Source of the DNA: an uncultured Bacteroides sp.
GTDB lineage: Bacteria > Bacteroidota > Bacteroidia > Bacteroidales > Bacteroidaceae
Reading direction: 5' to 3'
NCBI RefSeq assembly: GCF_910586915.1
Contig: NZ_CAJULN010000011.1
Location: forward strand, 31,608 to 95,607
Length of the DNA: 64,000 bases
The position numbers and the translations under genes are program-made. Positions within the stretch are counted from its first letter, which is position 1; each line of letters opens with the position of its first letter. Shown in pieces: positions 33,049 to 42,804 of the stretch. The notes under the pieces were generated by a model, which was not told the DNA's origin, did not search any database, and was given only the letters and a program-made list of their open reading frames with translations.

Positions 33049-36000
33049 ATGAAAAAGAAATCATGTAGATCCAAGCATTATTGGTTCTTGTTTGCTCTGA
33101 CGGTTCTCTTTCTGTCGGTCGGGTATCCGGCCTCGGCAGCTTCACCTACGCATGAGAGCAACGTTCGTGGCAACAATGAAAGCGAAAGCGTGGCTCCCCT
33201 TCCCCAACAATCGAAGAAACATACCGTAAAAGGAGTTGTGATGGACAAGACGAAAGAAACCGTCATCGGAGCTTCCGTCATTATCCCCAACACAACGGTC
33301 GGATGCATCACCAACTTGGATGGAGAATTCACGTTGGAGGTAGACAAACTTCCTGTCACGCTACAGGTGAGTTACGTCGGTTATAAAACGATGGAAGTAA
33401 AAGTAACCGACAGCAACACGGTCCAGATTGTCTTGGAAGACGATTCGAAACAGTTGGAAGAGGTAGTCGTAGTGGGCTACGGTACGCAAAAGAAAGCCAA
33501 TCTGTCGGGTTCGGTCTCTACGGTGAAGATGGACGAAGTGTTGGGCAGCCGTCCGCAACCCAACACGGCGGCAGCTCTTCAAGGTGCCATCCCCGGACTT
33601 ACCATCAGCAGTGGCAGCAACACGCCGGGACAGACTGGAAAAAACATCCAGATTCGCGGTTCCGTTACTTTCTCGAACAAAAACAATGAAACGACTGCAT
33701 TGTCTCCGTTGATACTGATTGACAACGTTCCGGGCGACATCGACGCACTGAATCCCGAAGACATCGAATCGGTGACGGTATTAAAAGATGCCTCATCGGC
33801 AGCTATCTACGGAGCGCGCGCAGCAGCAGGAGTTATATTGATTACGACCAAACGCCCCAACAAGGAAGAAAAAATAACAGTCAGCTACAACAACAATTTC
33901 GGTTTCGTCAAAGCTGCCGGCACTCCCGAACAAGTAGGTCTCGAAACCTTCCTTCCTATCTACAAGGAGACATTGGGCAACACGTATGCAGGCGGTAACA
34001 GCCAGAACATTGACTCGTGGCTGGAGTATCTGAACCTGTACAATACCAACCGCAGCGCATTGTCAAACTTAGGAACCTTCTACGAAGATACCGGTATCTT
34101 GGTAGCCAATGCAGACAACAAGCGTTATTATCTGAAACAGGAGAGCCTCTACGACCGGATGCTCGAGACCGGTTTTTCACAAACCCATAACTTCACGGTG
34201 AGCGGTGCTTCCGAACGCGTACGTTTCCGTATGTCGGGCAATCGCTATACAGAGAACGGTCCGTTGCAGGGCGACAAGGACAACTATAAGCGTATGACAT
34301 TCAACGGAATGGTATCGGCAGACGTAACCAAATGGTATACTCAAGAGGCTACCTTCAACTACTCGCAACAGAAACGTGAATTTCTGAACGACGAGAGCGG
34401 ATTCATGTACTCTACCCGTCTGCACAACTTCCTGCCTGACGGCCTCGACCCCAATGGCAACATCATTAAAACGCCGCTTGCCATCATCCGGAACAGTAAC
34501 GCACGGCATACTACAATCGATACGCCGCGCTTCTTCCTAAAATCTATCGTCCGCCCCTTGAAAGGACTGGAAGCCATCTTTGAGTACACTTACCAAAAGC
34601 AGGCTACCGACTTCAATTATTATTCCGGCAAATGGTCGGCAAGCGACATACAGGAAGGGGTATCTTCCATGCCTTCCGGAGAAGACTATTACATAGCACG
34701 CCACTTTTACAACACGCGTAACGCTTACAATGCTTACGCCACTTACAGATTCAACCTGCTCAACGAACACAACTTCTCCATCATGGCAGGTTTCTCACAG
34801 GAAGACTACGACTACGCTTACTACAACACACGGGCAGAGAAACAAGCGTTGATAGACATCCCTTCCATGAGCGGCGCACAAGGCAAAGTCACCACAAACG
34901 ATGAATACCAAAGCTATGCCATCCGCAGTGGTTTCTTCCGTTTCAATTATGACTATCAAGGCAGATATCTGCTGGAAGTGAACGGACGTTACGACGGTTC
35001 TTCCAAATTCCCCAAAAACTCTCGGTTTGCTTTCTTCCCCTCATTCTCACTCGCCTGGAACTTAGCAGAAGAAAAATTCATGGAAGGCACACGCAACATC
35101 ATCGACCAAGTGAAGCCCCGTCTCTCTTACGGTTCCATCGGAAACCAGAATTCGGCCGGCTACTACGATTACCTTGCCACAATGGGACTGAAAACACAAT
35201 CTACCGTATGGCTCAACGGCAACGACAACGGTTATATGACCATCATCGAAGCTCCCGGACTGATAAGCTCCAACTTCACTTGGGAAACAATCACCACTAC
35301 CAACGTCGGAGTAGACTTTGCGTTGCTCAACAACCGCCTGACAGGTAGCTTCGAGTGGTATCAGCGTGAAACGAAAGATATCCTCTCTCAGAGTGTCGCC
35401 CTGCCTGCCGTATTGGGTGCCAACGCCCCCAATCAGAATGTGGGTAAAATGCGGACACGCGGTTGGGAAATCCAATTGGCTTGGCGCGGAAACATCGGAA
35501 AGAAGGTAGGCTACAACATCGGACTCAACCTTTGGGACTACAAATCCAAAATCACATCGCTGAACTTCAATGAAGACAAGAGCCTTGCCTACCTGTACGA
35601 AGGCAAGACGGCAGGCGAAATCTGGGGATACCGCTACGACGGTTTCTACACGGTAGACGATTTTGAAGACACGAAAACCTGGAAACTGAAAGAAGGAGTA
35701 CCCACCTTGCAAGGATACAGCCCCCGACCGGGTGACTACAAATTCAAGAACCTGCGCGACGGCGACTACAACGCTGACGATGTGAACAACATCAACAATG
35801 GTAACAATACCGTCAGCAAACCCGGTGATATGGAAGTTATCGGTAACACAACTCCCCGTTTCCAGTATGGTATCAACCTGGGAGCGAACTATGCAGGCTT
35901 CGACCTCAACATCATGTTGCAGGGAGTGGGCAAGCGCGATTATTTCAGCAACGGCCAGTTGTTCTACACCTTCATGCCAACCGATGTAGCCTTCTCGCCC

Positions 36001-36387
36001 ATCTTCAAAGGAACAACCGACTACTGGACACCGATGAGCACAGACCCCGAAGACCCCAACTACATGGTAGCAGCCAATCCGAACGCCAAATTGCCGCGTA
36101 TCTGGGGAAGCAGCACTTCTGCCGTAGCCAACCAGGGCTCCAACCGCCGCACCAACGACCATATGCTGAGCAGTGCCGCTTATATGCGCATCAAGAACGT
36201 GACGTTGTCTTATTCGTTCCCGAAACAATGGCTGAATAAGATTCAGGTTAGCCAATTACGCCTGTTCGTAAGTGCCGAGAACCTGGCAACCTTCACTTCA
36301 CTGCCGACAGGAATCGACCCGGAAACACAATCGTGGAGCTATCCGCTCTACCGTACGGTTTCTTTTGGCGCAAATATCTCATTTTAG
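33049..36387 (+). CDS. SusC-like TonB-dependent outer-membrane transporter
   Basis: A 1112-residue SusC/RagA protein: signal peptide (about 1-32), a carboxypeptidase-regulatory-like domain (about 58-135) with GVVMDKTKETVIGASV, the linker LEEVVVVGYGTQKKANLSGSV, a plug domain (about 145-255, GAIPGLTISSGSN, LKDASSAAIYGARAAAG) and a long barrel ending SFGANISF. It forms the outer-membrane pore of a nutrient uptake complex, energised by TonB, with the SusD-like lid encoded 26 bp downstream. No glycoside hydrolase or sensor-regulator gene is next to it, so the substrate is unknown. Confidence 0.93.
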   Translation: MKKKSCRSKHYWFLFALTVLFLSVGYPASAASPTHESNVRGNNESESVAPLPQQSKKHTVKGVVMDKTKETVIGASVIIPNTTVGCITNLDGEFTLEVDKLPVTLQVSYVGYKTMEVKVTDSNTVQIVLEDDSKQLEEVVVVGYGTQKKANLSGSVSTVKMDEVLGSRPQPNTAAALQGAIPGLTISSGSNTPGQTGKNIQIRGSVTFSNKNNETTALSPLILIDNVPGDIDALNPEDIESVTVLKDASSAAIYGARAAAGVILITTKRPNKEEKITVSYNNNFGFVKAAGTPEQVGLETFLPIYKETLGNTYAGGNSQNIDSWLEYLNLYNTNRSALSNLGTFYEDTGILVANADNKRYYLKQESLYDRMLETGFSQTHNFTVSGASERVRFRMSGNRYTENGPLQGDKDNYKRMTFNGMVSADVTKWYTQEATFNYSQQKREFLNDESGFMYSTRLHNFLPDGLDPNGNIIKTPLAIIRNSNARHTTIDTPRFFLKSIVRPLKGLEAIFEYTYQKQATDFNYYSGKWSASDIQEGVSSMPSGEDYYIARHFYNTRNAYNAYATYRFNLLNEHNFSIMAGFSQEDYDYAYYNTRAEKQALIDIPSMSGAQGKVTTNDEYQSYAIRSGFFRFNYDYQGRYLLEVNGRYDGSSKFPKNSRFAFFPSFSLAWNLAEEKFMEGTRNIIDQVKPRLSYGSIGNQNSAGYYDYLATMGLKTQSTVWLNGNDNGYMTIIEAPGLISSNFTWETITTTNVGVDFALLNNRLTGSFEWYQRETKDILSQSVALPAVLGANAPNQNVGKMRTRGWEIQLAWRGNIGKKVGYNIGLNLWDYKSKITSLNFNEDKSLAYLYEGKTAGEIWGYRYDGFYTVDDFEDTKTWKLKEGVPTLQGYSPRPGDYKFKNLRDGDYNADDVNNINNGNNTVSKPGDMEVIGNTTPRFQYGINLGANYAGFDLNIMLQGVGKRDYFSNGQLFYTFMPTDVAFSPIFKGTTDYWTPMSTDPEDPNYMVAANPNAKLPRIWGSSTSAVANQGSNRRTNDHMLSSAAYMRIKNVTLSYSFPKQWLNKIQVSQLRLFVSAENLATFTSLPTGIDPETQSWSYPLYRTVSFGANISF

Positions 36388-36413
36388 TTATTACTTTAAA
36401 AAAAGACCGATAT

Positions 36414-38543
36414 ATGAAAAAAATAATACAGACCTTGACAATAGCGACAGCATTGGGACTGACGGGATGTAACGATTCTTATCTGGAGCGGCTCCCGACA
36501 GATAAAGTAACCGAAGCGACAGCGTTTACTTCATTCACTACCAGTTCCACTTACTTACTGAACCTCTACGAAGTATTCAGCGGAGCATACACCTCCTTTC
36601 AGGGACCTATCAACGTGTCGGGTGCTTTGGGAACTTCCACCCGCGACATCTATTCGGGACTGCTGACCAATTACGGCACAGGAATAGGCAACGTCACCAA
36701 CCCCTATGCAGCCCAAACAGTAAGTATCCCTACGAAAGACGGTACATATTCCAATCCCTACATTTGGATACGCCGTGCCAACATCATGCTGTCACACATC
36801 GACGAACCGGCGTGTACAGACCAGGAGCGGCTGCATCTCGAAGCTATCGCCCGGTTCTTCCGTGCATATTGCCACTATGCGCTGATGATAAACTACGGTG
36901 ATGTCATCTACGTAGACCATCTGCTTGATGACGCATCGCCCGAGTTAACGCAAGCGCGCGACTCACGCCTCTATGTTGCCGACCAGATTTACAAAGAACT
37001 GGATTGGTGTATCAAAAACATACAGGACGACCTTGCCGAGCCCAATACGCTGAACAGCGACGTAGTGAAGGCCTTCATGTCGCGATTCACGCTTTTCGAA
37101 GGAACGTGGCGCAAATACCACCAGGTGGACGAATCCGAATGTGCGTCTAAGGGATACATCACCGGCAGCCAACTGCTCAATGTATGTGCCACAGTTTCCA
37201 AAGAATTAATCGGACGTTACCCCACCCTGTACACTGGTAACTCGCAGGATACCCATCCCGGCAAAGGATGGGGAGAGATGTGGACAACGGAAGATCTTCA
37301 GGACATCCCCGGCGTATTGCTCTACGTGAGATATGTGGAAAACTACAAAATGCACCGCTTGGGACACTTTGAACACATCGCTTCGGCAAGTCTCGAAATG
37401 CCGCAGTCTACCGTAGACCTCTACCTGACCAAAGAGGGATTGCCCATCCACAACCGCAATGCCAAGCACTACGACTACAACCTGGCGGACAATTCCTATA
37501 CGGAAGGAGAAACATACGACTATGCCAACTGCAATGTGTACCGCACTTTCCGTATGCGCGACCCGCGTATGTGGCAAACCATCATGCCGCCCTACCACGT
37601 GACAGGACTCGGAGAAGCAAATACCTACAAACTCGACAAATCGAACAATGGCAAATGGATGGAGTATCTCAACCAGTTTGCTCCACGCGGTATTTACGAT
37701 GCCGAGAACGACACATACAAGATTCCGAACTTAGCTGCCGGATACCATCAGATACCATCCCACAAGGCCTTGCCGAGTAGTAACTGGGCAGGCAACTACC
37801 TGAAAAACGTTCCCAACGTAGCCACCTGCGAGGTAGGAAACGATCAAATCGCCACTGGTGGCGAACAGCTCATATACGCCGGAAAAGCCTTCCAACGTGG
37901 CAAGAGCGGCTATTTCGTATGGAAACATCATGCGTCATGGGACAAACAAGACCAAAACAACGCTATGGAAATATCGGACAAGCCTGTCTTCAAAATTGAA
38001 GAAGTAATGCTCAACTACGCTGAAGTCATGTACGAACTGGGCAAATTTGACCAACCCGTAGCCGACCTGACCATCAACAAACTGCGCGACCGTGCCGAAG
38101 TGGGAAGAATGCAGGTCAGTGCAATCGGAGACGACTTTGACCCCGACCGCGATAAGACCGTAGACCCCGTTTTATGGGAAATACGCCGCGAACGTCTGAT
38201 AGAACTTATGGGCGAAAGTTTCTCATGGGAGGATGTACGCCGCTGGAAAAAAGCCGACTATTTCGTCAACAAACAGCCTTACGGAGTTTACCTCGACAAT
38301 GTAGCAGCTACCTTCAACAACGGAAAAGCAACCACAGGCGGAACCGGAATCCTGAACCCGGCAACCAAGATGGAGGCCTCGGAAGCAGAACTTGCCGCTA
38401 TGGGCAACGCCGGACATCTCTATTACTACCTCGATCCTGTATCGGCAGGCAAAGGATGGCAAGAGAAATATTACCTGTCTCCTATTCCTTCGGACGAATT
38501 GCTACTGAACAAAAACCTGGAACAACAGACATTGTGGCAATAA
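36414..38543 (+). CDS. SusD/RagB-like nutrient-binding lipoprotein
   Basis: A 709-residue lipoprotein (lipobox LTGC, Cys19) with SusD-type helical TPR-like organisation: RLHLEAIARFFRAYCHYALMINYGDV early, and the C-terminal LMGESFSWEDVRRWKKADYF and YYLSPIPSDELLLNKNLEQ typical of the family. It is the surface lid that captures substrate for the SusC-like pore. It is longer than classical SusD (about 550 residues). The start at 36414 gives the lipoprotein signal; an upstream in-frame ATG at 36333 lies within susC. Confidence 0.92.
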   Translation: MKKIIQTLTIATALGLTGCNDSYLERLPTDKVTEATAFTSFTTSSTYLLNLYEVFSGAYTSFQGPINVSGALGTSTRDIYSGLLTNYGTGIGNVTNPYAAQTVSIPTKDGTYSNPYIWIRRANIMLSHIDEPACTDQERLHLEAIARFFRAYCHYALMINYGDVIYVDHLLDDASPELTQARDSRLYVADQIYKELDWCIKNIQDDLAEPNTLNSDVVKAFMSRFTLFEGTWRKYHQVDESECASKGYITGSQLLNVCATVSKELIGRYPTLYTGNSQDTHPGKGWGEMWTTEDLQDIPGVLLYVRYVENYKMHRLGHFEHIASASLEMPQSTVDLYLTKEGLPIHNRNAKHYDYNLADNSYTEGETYDYANCNVYRTFRMRDPRMWQTIMPPYHVTGLGEANTYKLDKSNNGKWMEYLNQFAPRGIYDAENDTYKIPNLAAGYHQIPSHKALPSSNWAGNYLKNVPNVATCEVGNDQIATGGEQLIYAGKAFQRGKSGYFVWKHHASWDKQDQNNAMEISDKPVFKIEEVMLNYAEVMYELGKFDQPVADLTINKLRDRAEVGRMQVSAIGDDFDPDRDKTVDPVLWEIRRERLIELMGESFSWEDVRRWKKADYFVNKQPYGVYLDNVAATFNNGKATTGGTGILNPATKMEASEAELAAMGNAGHLYYYLDPVSAGKGWQEKYYLSPIPSDELLLNKNLEQQTLWQ

Positions 38544-38562
38544 CATTCGGGTAACCTGAAAA

Positions 38563-38606
38563 AAACAGTCCGCCGACAACCTCCGAAGGTTGCAGACGGA
38601 CTGTTT
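38563..38606 (+). terminator. Terminator after the susCD pair
   Basis: AAACAGTCCG (38563-38572) pairs with CGGACTGTTT (38597-38606), with an inner CAACCT/AGGTTG stem, followed by GCTTTATCC. It lies between convergent genes and may be bidirectional. Confidence 0.8.
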
Positions 38607-38639
38607 GCTTTATCCTTTATTCTCTATAAGCCTCGATTA

Positions 38640-40466
38640 TCACACGGTAATATCCAATAAAATCTTCCCTTCCGCATTGAGTACTCTGATTCTCATTTCC
38701 TCTTTCTTTTTCTCTAAAATCATTACCGTAGCACTCTCCATCTTATATCCGCCACCGATAACGACCGGATAATTATTGCCCAATTCTCCCTTCGGATGAT
38801 AAGCAAACTCATGGGTATGTGCATTCAAACTGACGTGGAAAGGTGCTTTCTTCAACAATCCCGTCCACAAACCGGCACAAAGGTTCTCTTCGCTATTACC
38901 GTAAACCGGAATATGGTGAATAAGGATACGCTTCCGGGCTTTCTTGAATTCCTTTGCGGCAAGTTCTTTTTTCAGAAAGTCTACCTGTTCATTGCGCAAT
39001 TGGGTAAAATCGTTCAAACCGTAATATACCCAATGGGAGTCGGGTTTGTCTTCGCCGCAATCAAGCATAACGATACGCGTATCGCCCCAGTTGAAAGAGC
39101 CGTAAGTCTTGTTACCTACATAGTCGTAGTGGTTGCGCAAACCGATGGAATAGGCGTTGCGAATTTCATGGTTGCCACGCATAAAGAAAACAGGTATGCG
39201 GTCGCCGCGCACGCCTTCGGTCAGTTCGCTGATAAAAGTGGTGGCCTGCTCGTGGTCGACGGGGTCGTCCACACAGTCGCCGTTGAACACAACGAAGTCG
39301 TAGCCGATATGTTGTACCTGCTTGCAGAGGGCACGAAACGTTTGCTTGTGCTGGTGTAAGTCGTTAAAGACAATGGCGGTAAAAGAGTCCGTATCCGGTG
39401 AAGGAAGCGTAAATTCGCTGAAATCCGACCGGGTGGTATTGCCAAAGACTTTCTTGTAGGCCTGATAAAGCAAAATTTCCTGCGAGCAGACGCGATAGTA
39501 GTACTTTGTGCCGGGTTGCAAATCTTCCAAACGTATTTTGTGCAGATAGTCATTGCATACCACTTGTCCGTCTACAATCGTGCGTGCACGTTTCAGTTGT
39601 GTGGTGTCCGTTCCGTATTCCACCCAGCAGTAAGAAGGGACGGTAGTTTCCCACATCACCGTGATGCCGTTTCCTGTCGGATTCTGCAAGTAAGGTTTCG
39701 TGCGGAATATCTTATCCGCCTTTTCGGCAGTGCGCAGCTCTACCAACACAGGACGATGGTCGGAAGCTACCGGTTCATCCAAAACCCGGGCAGCTATGCG
39801 GGCAAAACCGTTGGCTGTCGATTTCAACGCTACGATATAATCAAGTGTTTCTTCGGGTTCGGGAGACGGGAAGGTACGCTGTCCGGCATTGGTAAGCAAC
39901 TGAAAATCTTTTTGCAGTTCTTTGATGAAACCCGATTCCGGCACATCATTCATGTCTCCGGCAAGGAAAAGGGGCTTTTTGCAGGAAGCGGTGAGTTGCT
40001 TTATGATTTCCAGCGACTTCATCCGGTCTCCTTCCGTCAGCGACAGATGAGTGCAGCAATACACATAATCTTCAAATTCGGCAAGAATCAAGGCACGGGC
40101 TTCTTCCCTACCCGGCAAAGATACGGTCTGCAAGCGAAGCGGGATTTGCTTCGTCAACAGTCCGATTCCGTATTTTCCTCCGTCATAGTCGATGGCAGGC
40201 GCAAAGTAAGCATACATTTGAGTACGTTCAGCTATTTCGCCCAACACATATTTCCGCCCGCTACGGTTCGTCATGCTGTCGGCCTCCTGTATGGCCACTA
40301 CATCGGGAGCAGCATTGTTTATCACATTCGCTATACGCTGGAAACTACAGACGTTGTCCATACCATTCGCGTTTTTGATGTTATAGCTCATCAGTTTCAG
40401 CGTATGCTGAGCCTGCAATGGAAAAATAAGCAGAACAGCAGCAAGTAATAAAAGAATCTTTTTCAT
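38640..40466 (-). CDS. Secreted endonuclease/exonuclease/phosphatase - metallophosphatase fusion
   Basis: A 608-residue protein with a signal peptide (about 1-19). Residues about 20-245 form an endonuclease/exonuclease/phosphatase (EEP) domain: LMSYNIKNANG, VAIQEAD, FLAGDMND, and ASDHRPVLVEL. Residues about 255-345 resemble the fibronectin-like N-terminal domain of purple acid phosphatases. Residues about 365-600 form a calcineurin-like metallophosphatase with FNDLHQ, NGDCVDD, RGNHEIRN, HHIPVYG and NAHTHEF, so both active sites look intact. It would hydrolyse phosphomonoester and phosphodiester bonds in the periplasm or outside. It faces the susCD pair; the substrate is unknown. Confidence 0.88.
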   Translation of the reverse strand: MKKILLLLAAVLLIFPLQAQHTLKLMSYNIKNANGMDNVCSFQRIANVINNAAPDVVAIQEADSMTNRSGRKYVLGEIAERTQMYAYFAPAIDYDGGKYGIGLLTKQIPLRLQTVSLPGREEARALILAEFEDYVYCCTHLSLTEGDRMKSLEIIKQLTASCKKPLFLAGDMNDVPESGFIKELQKDFQLLTNAGQRTFPSPEPEETLDYIVALKSTANGFARIAARVLDEPVASDHRPVLVELRTAEKADKIFRTKPYLQNPTGNGITVMWETTVPSYCWVEYGTDTTQLKRARTIVDGQVVCNDYLHKIRLEDLQPGTKYYYRVCSQEILLYQAYKKVFGNTTRSDFSEFTLPSPDTDSFTAIVFNDLHQHKQTFRALCKQVQHIGYDFVVFNGDCVDDPVDHEQATTFISELTEGVRGDRIPVFFMRGNHEIRNAYSIGLRNHYDYVGNKTYGSFNWGDTRIVMLDCGEDKPDSHWVYYGLNDFTQLRNEQVDFLKKELAAKEFKKARKRILIHHIPVYGNSEENLCAGLWTGLLKKAPFHVSLNAHTHEFAYHPKGELGNNYPVVIGGGYKMESATVMILEKKKEEMRIRVLNAEGKILLDITV

Positions 40467-40528
40467 GATTGTATGTTTTTCAATGATTTATATCAAACGT
40501 TTCAAAATCGTGCCTGAGCCCGGTCCAA

Positions 40529-42619
40529 CTACTCAAAGTTCTTCCGGTATGTACATCCGTTTCTCCATTCAGAGCATCCGTAGGCTGTTTTTCCTTTTAT
40601 AACCGTTCCCTTGCCACAAACCGGACAAGGCTGTCCGACCAACGGTTCCGGTTGCATTTTCTTTGTTTTCGGTGCACTTGCTGCTTTCCGCTCGCGTTTT
40701 TTAGGTTCTTTCTTCGCTTTCTCTTCGGCTTTGACAGTTATTGCGTCCTGAATGGTAATACGACGGTTTGTGTTATCAGACAGTACACTCATCACAATTT
40801 CCGAAACCATTTGCTTCAGTTCTTCGAGGAATTGGCGGGCATCGTATGTTTTCTTTTCAATTTCACGGAGTTTCTTCTCCCAGATACCGGTCAGTTCTGC
40901 CGATTTCAAGAGTTCTTCATGAATCAGTTGCACCAATTCCACTCCCGTCGGAGTAGCAATCAGGTTCTTCCTCTCTTTGCGGATATAATTTCGTTTGAAC
41001 AAGGTTTCTATAATAGCAGCACGGGTAGACGGACGGCCGATACCATTCTCTTTCAAAGCATCGCGAAGTTCGTCATTATCCACCAATTTACCGGCAGTTT
41101 CCATTGCACGAAGCAAAGTCGCTTCCGTAAAAGGTCTTGGCGGCTGCGTCCATTTCTCGTTCAAGTCAGGAATGTGAGAACCACTCTCTCCTTTCACAAA
41201 GACAGGAAGCACCTTCTCCTCTCCTTCTTCTTTTTCGTCGGCAGTCTCTTTTACATCTTTCGCAAATACAACGCGCCAACCCGGTTCAAGAATTTGTTTT
41301 CCAGTGACTTTAAATTCTATTTTATCGACCTCGCCCATTACGGTCGTGGTGGAAATCTTGCAATCGGGATAGAATACAGCTATAAACCGACGGGCTATCA
41401 GGTCGTAGACACGACGTTCCATATCGGTAAGGTTTTGAGCATAAACTCCGGTAGGAATAATAGCGTGGTGGTCTGTCACTTTGGAGTTATCGAATACCTT
41501 TTTCGATTTGGGCAGCGTAGTACCATTCAGAGGAGCTGTCAAAACTTCGTAGTCACGAAGTCCTTTCAGAATAGCGGGACATTTCGGGTAAATATCATCA
41601 CTCAGAAAAGTGGTATCGACACGCGGATAGGTAGCTACTTTCTTTTCGTAAAGAGACTGGATAAGTTTCAGCGTCTCATCGGCGGAATAGGCGAATTTCT
41701 TGTTGCACTCTACTTGAAGAGAAGTCAAGTCGAACAAGCGCGGAGCGTATTCCTTTCCGTCTTTCTTGCCGACACTGGTCACTACAAACGGCAGGTCTTT
41801 GATTCGTTCTACCAGTGCTTCTCCTTCTTCACGATTGGCGATAGGGTCAATGCCCGGATTGTCTATTTTCTTTTTTCCACCGTTCTTCTCTTCTTCCGCA
41901 GCTATCTCTTCATCACTCTTGCGGATGAGAGCAGAGAAGGTAGTGTCACGGTAGTTTGTTTTCAGTTCCCAATATTGCTTGGGTTGGAAATTGGCGATTT
42001 CCAACTGACGGTTGACAATCAAGGCCAAAGTAGGCGTTTGCACACGACCGATAGAGAGCACCTGCTTATTTTGACCGTACTTAATCGTATAAAGACGGGT
42101 AGCGTTCATTCCCAACAGCCAGTCACCTATCGCACGAGATAGTCCCGCCTCATACAACGACTGAAAATCAGACTGGTCTTTCAACTTGGAAAAACCTTCA
42201 CGAATAGCTTCTTCCGTCAAAGAAGAAATCCACAGTCGCTTCACCGGACAGCGTGCTCCAGCCTTCTGCATCACCCAACGCTGAATCAATTCTCCTTCCT
42301 GGCCGGCATCACCACAATTGATAATCTCGTCTGCATTCTGCATCAACTGCTCGATAATATGAAACTGTTTCTCAATACCCGGGTTATGCCCAATCAGCTT
42401 GATACCGAAACGCGGGGGAATCATCGGTAAGCTGCCCAAACTCCACGATTTCCAATTAGGCGTGTATTCATGGGGCTCTTTCAAAGTACATAGATGCCCG
42501 AATGTCCAGGTCACCTGGTATCCGTTTCCTTCTATATATCCTTCTTTTCTTGTATGAGCACCGAGTACTTCGGCTATATCACGTGCTACAGATGGTTTTT
42601 CGGCTATGCAAACTATCAT
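40529..42619 (-). CDS. topB: DNA topoisomerase III (type IA)
   Basis: A 696-residue type IA topoisomerase. Starts MIVCIAEKPSVARDIAEVLG (TOPRIM domain; INCGDAGQEGELIQRW carries the acidic residues), has the active-site tyrosine in VATYPRVDTTFLSDD, and ends with a four-cysteine zinc ribbon (CPVCGKG...CSEWRNGC). It decatenates and relaxes DNA via single-strand passage. The start at 42619 is chosen for the invariant N-terminus and a purine-rich AGGAG upstream; the frame is open to 42676 but that part contains the promoter. Its length and zinc finger fit Bacteroides topB paralogues. Confidence 0.93.
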   Translation of the reverse strand: MIVCIAEKPSVARDIAEVLGAHTRKEGYIEGNGYQVTWTFGHLCTLKEPHEYTPNWKSWSLGSLPMIPPRFGIKLIGHNPGIEKQFHIIEQLMQNADEIINCGDAGQEGELIQRWVMQKAGARCPVKRLWISSLTEEAIREGFSKLKDQSDFQSLYEAGLSRAIGDWLLGMNATRLYTIKYGQNKQVLSIGRVQTPTLALIVNRQLEIANFQPKQYWELKTNYRDTTFSALIRKSDEEIAAEEEKNGGKKKIDNPGIDPIANREEGEALVERIKDLPFVVTSVGKKDGKEYAPRLFDLTSLQVECNKKFAYSADETLKLIQSLYEKKVATYPRVDTTFLSDDIYPKCPAILKGLRDYEVLTAPLNGTTLPKSKKVFDNSKVTDHHAIIPTGVYAQNLTDMERRVYDLIARRFIAVFYPDCKISTTTVMGEVDKIEFKVTGKQILEPGWRVVFAKDVKETADEKEEGEEKVLPVFVKGESGSHIPDLNEKWTQPPRPFTEATLLRAMETAGKLVDNDELRDALKENGIGRPSTRAAIIETLFKRNYIRKERKNLIATPTGVELVQLIHEELLKSAELTGIWEKKLREIEKKTYDARQFLEELKQMVSEIVMSVLSDNTNRRITIQDAITVKAEEKAKKEPKKRERKAASAPKTKKMQPEPLVGQPCPVCGKGTVIKGKTAYGCSEWRNGCTYRKNFE

Positions 42620-42652
42620 TCTTTCTCCTCTTGGTTTTATACTAACTGTGTG

Positions 42653-42660
42653 CAAAGTTA
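42653..42660 (-). promoter_or_regulatory. Bacteroides -7 box for topB
   Basis: Minus strand TAACTTTG matches TAnnTTTG exactly, 33 bp upstream of the topB ATG. The leader includes AAGAGGAGAAAG, one of the few SD-like sequences in the window. Confidence 0.6.
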
Positions 42661-42725
42661 CACGAATATTTCTCACTGACCATATGAAGAGAAAAAAGAA
42701 TTTGTGAAAGTATTGAACTGGTTCT

Positions 42726-42772
42726 TATAAAAAAGAAGTGATTGTCCTTCATTGTAAAAAGACAATCACTTC
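42726..42772 (-). terminator. Terminator of the methylmalonyl-CoA mutase operon
   Basis: On the minus strand GAAGTGATTGTC and GACAATCACTTC (42772-42761 and 42746-42735) form a perfect 12-bp stem with a 14-nt loop, followed by TTTTTTATAA. Confidence 0.9.
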
Positions 42773-42804
42773 ATGAATGTTCGAAGTCAATATTTCGACT
42801 GTTA

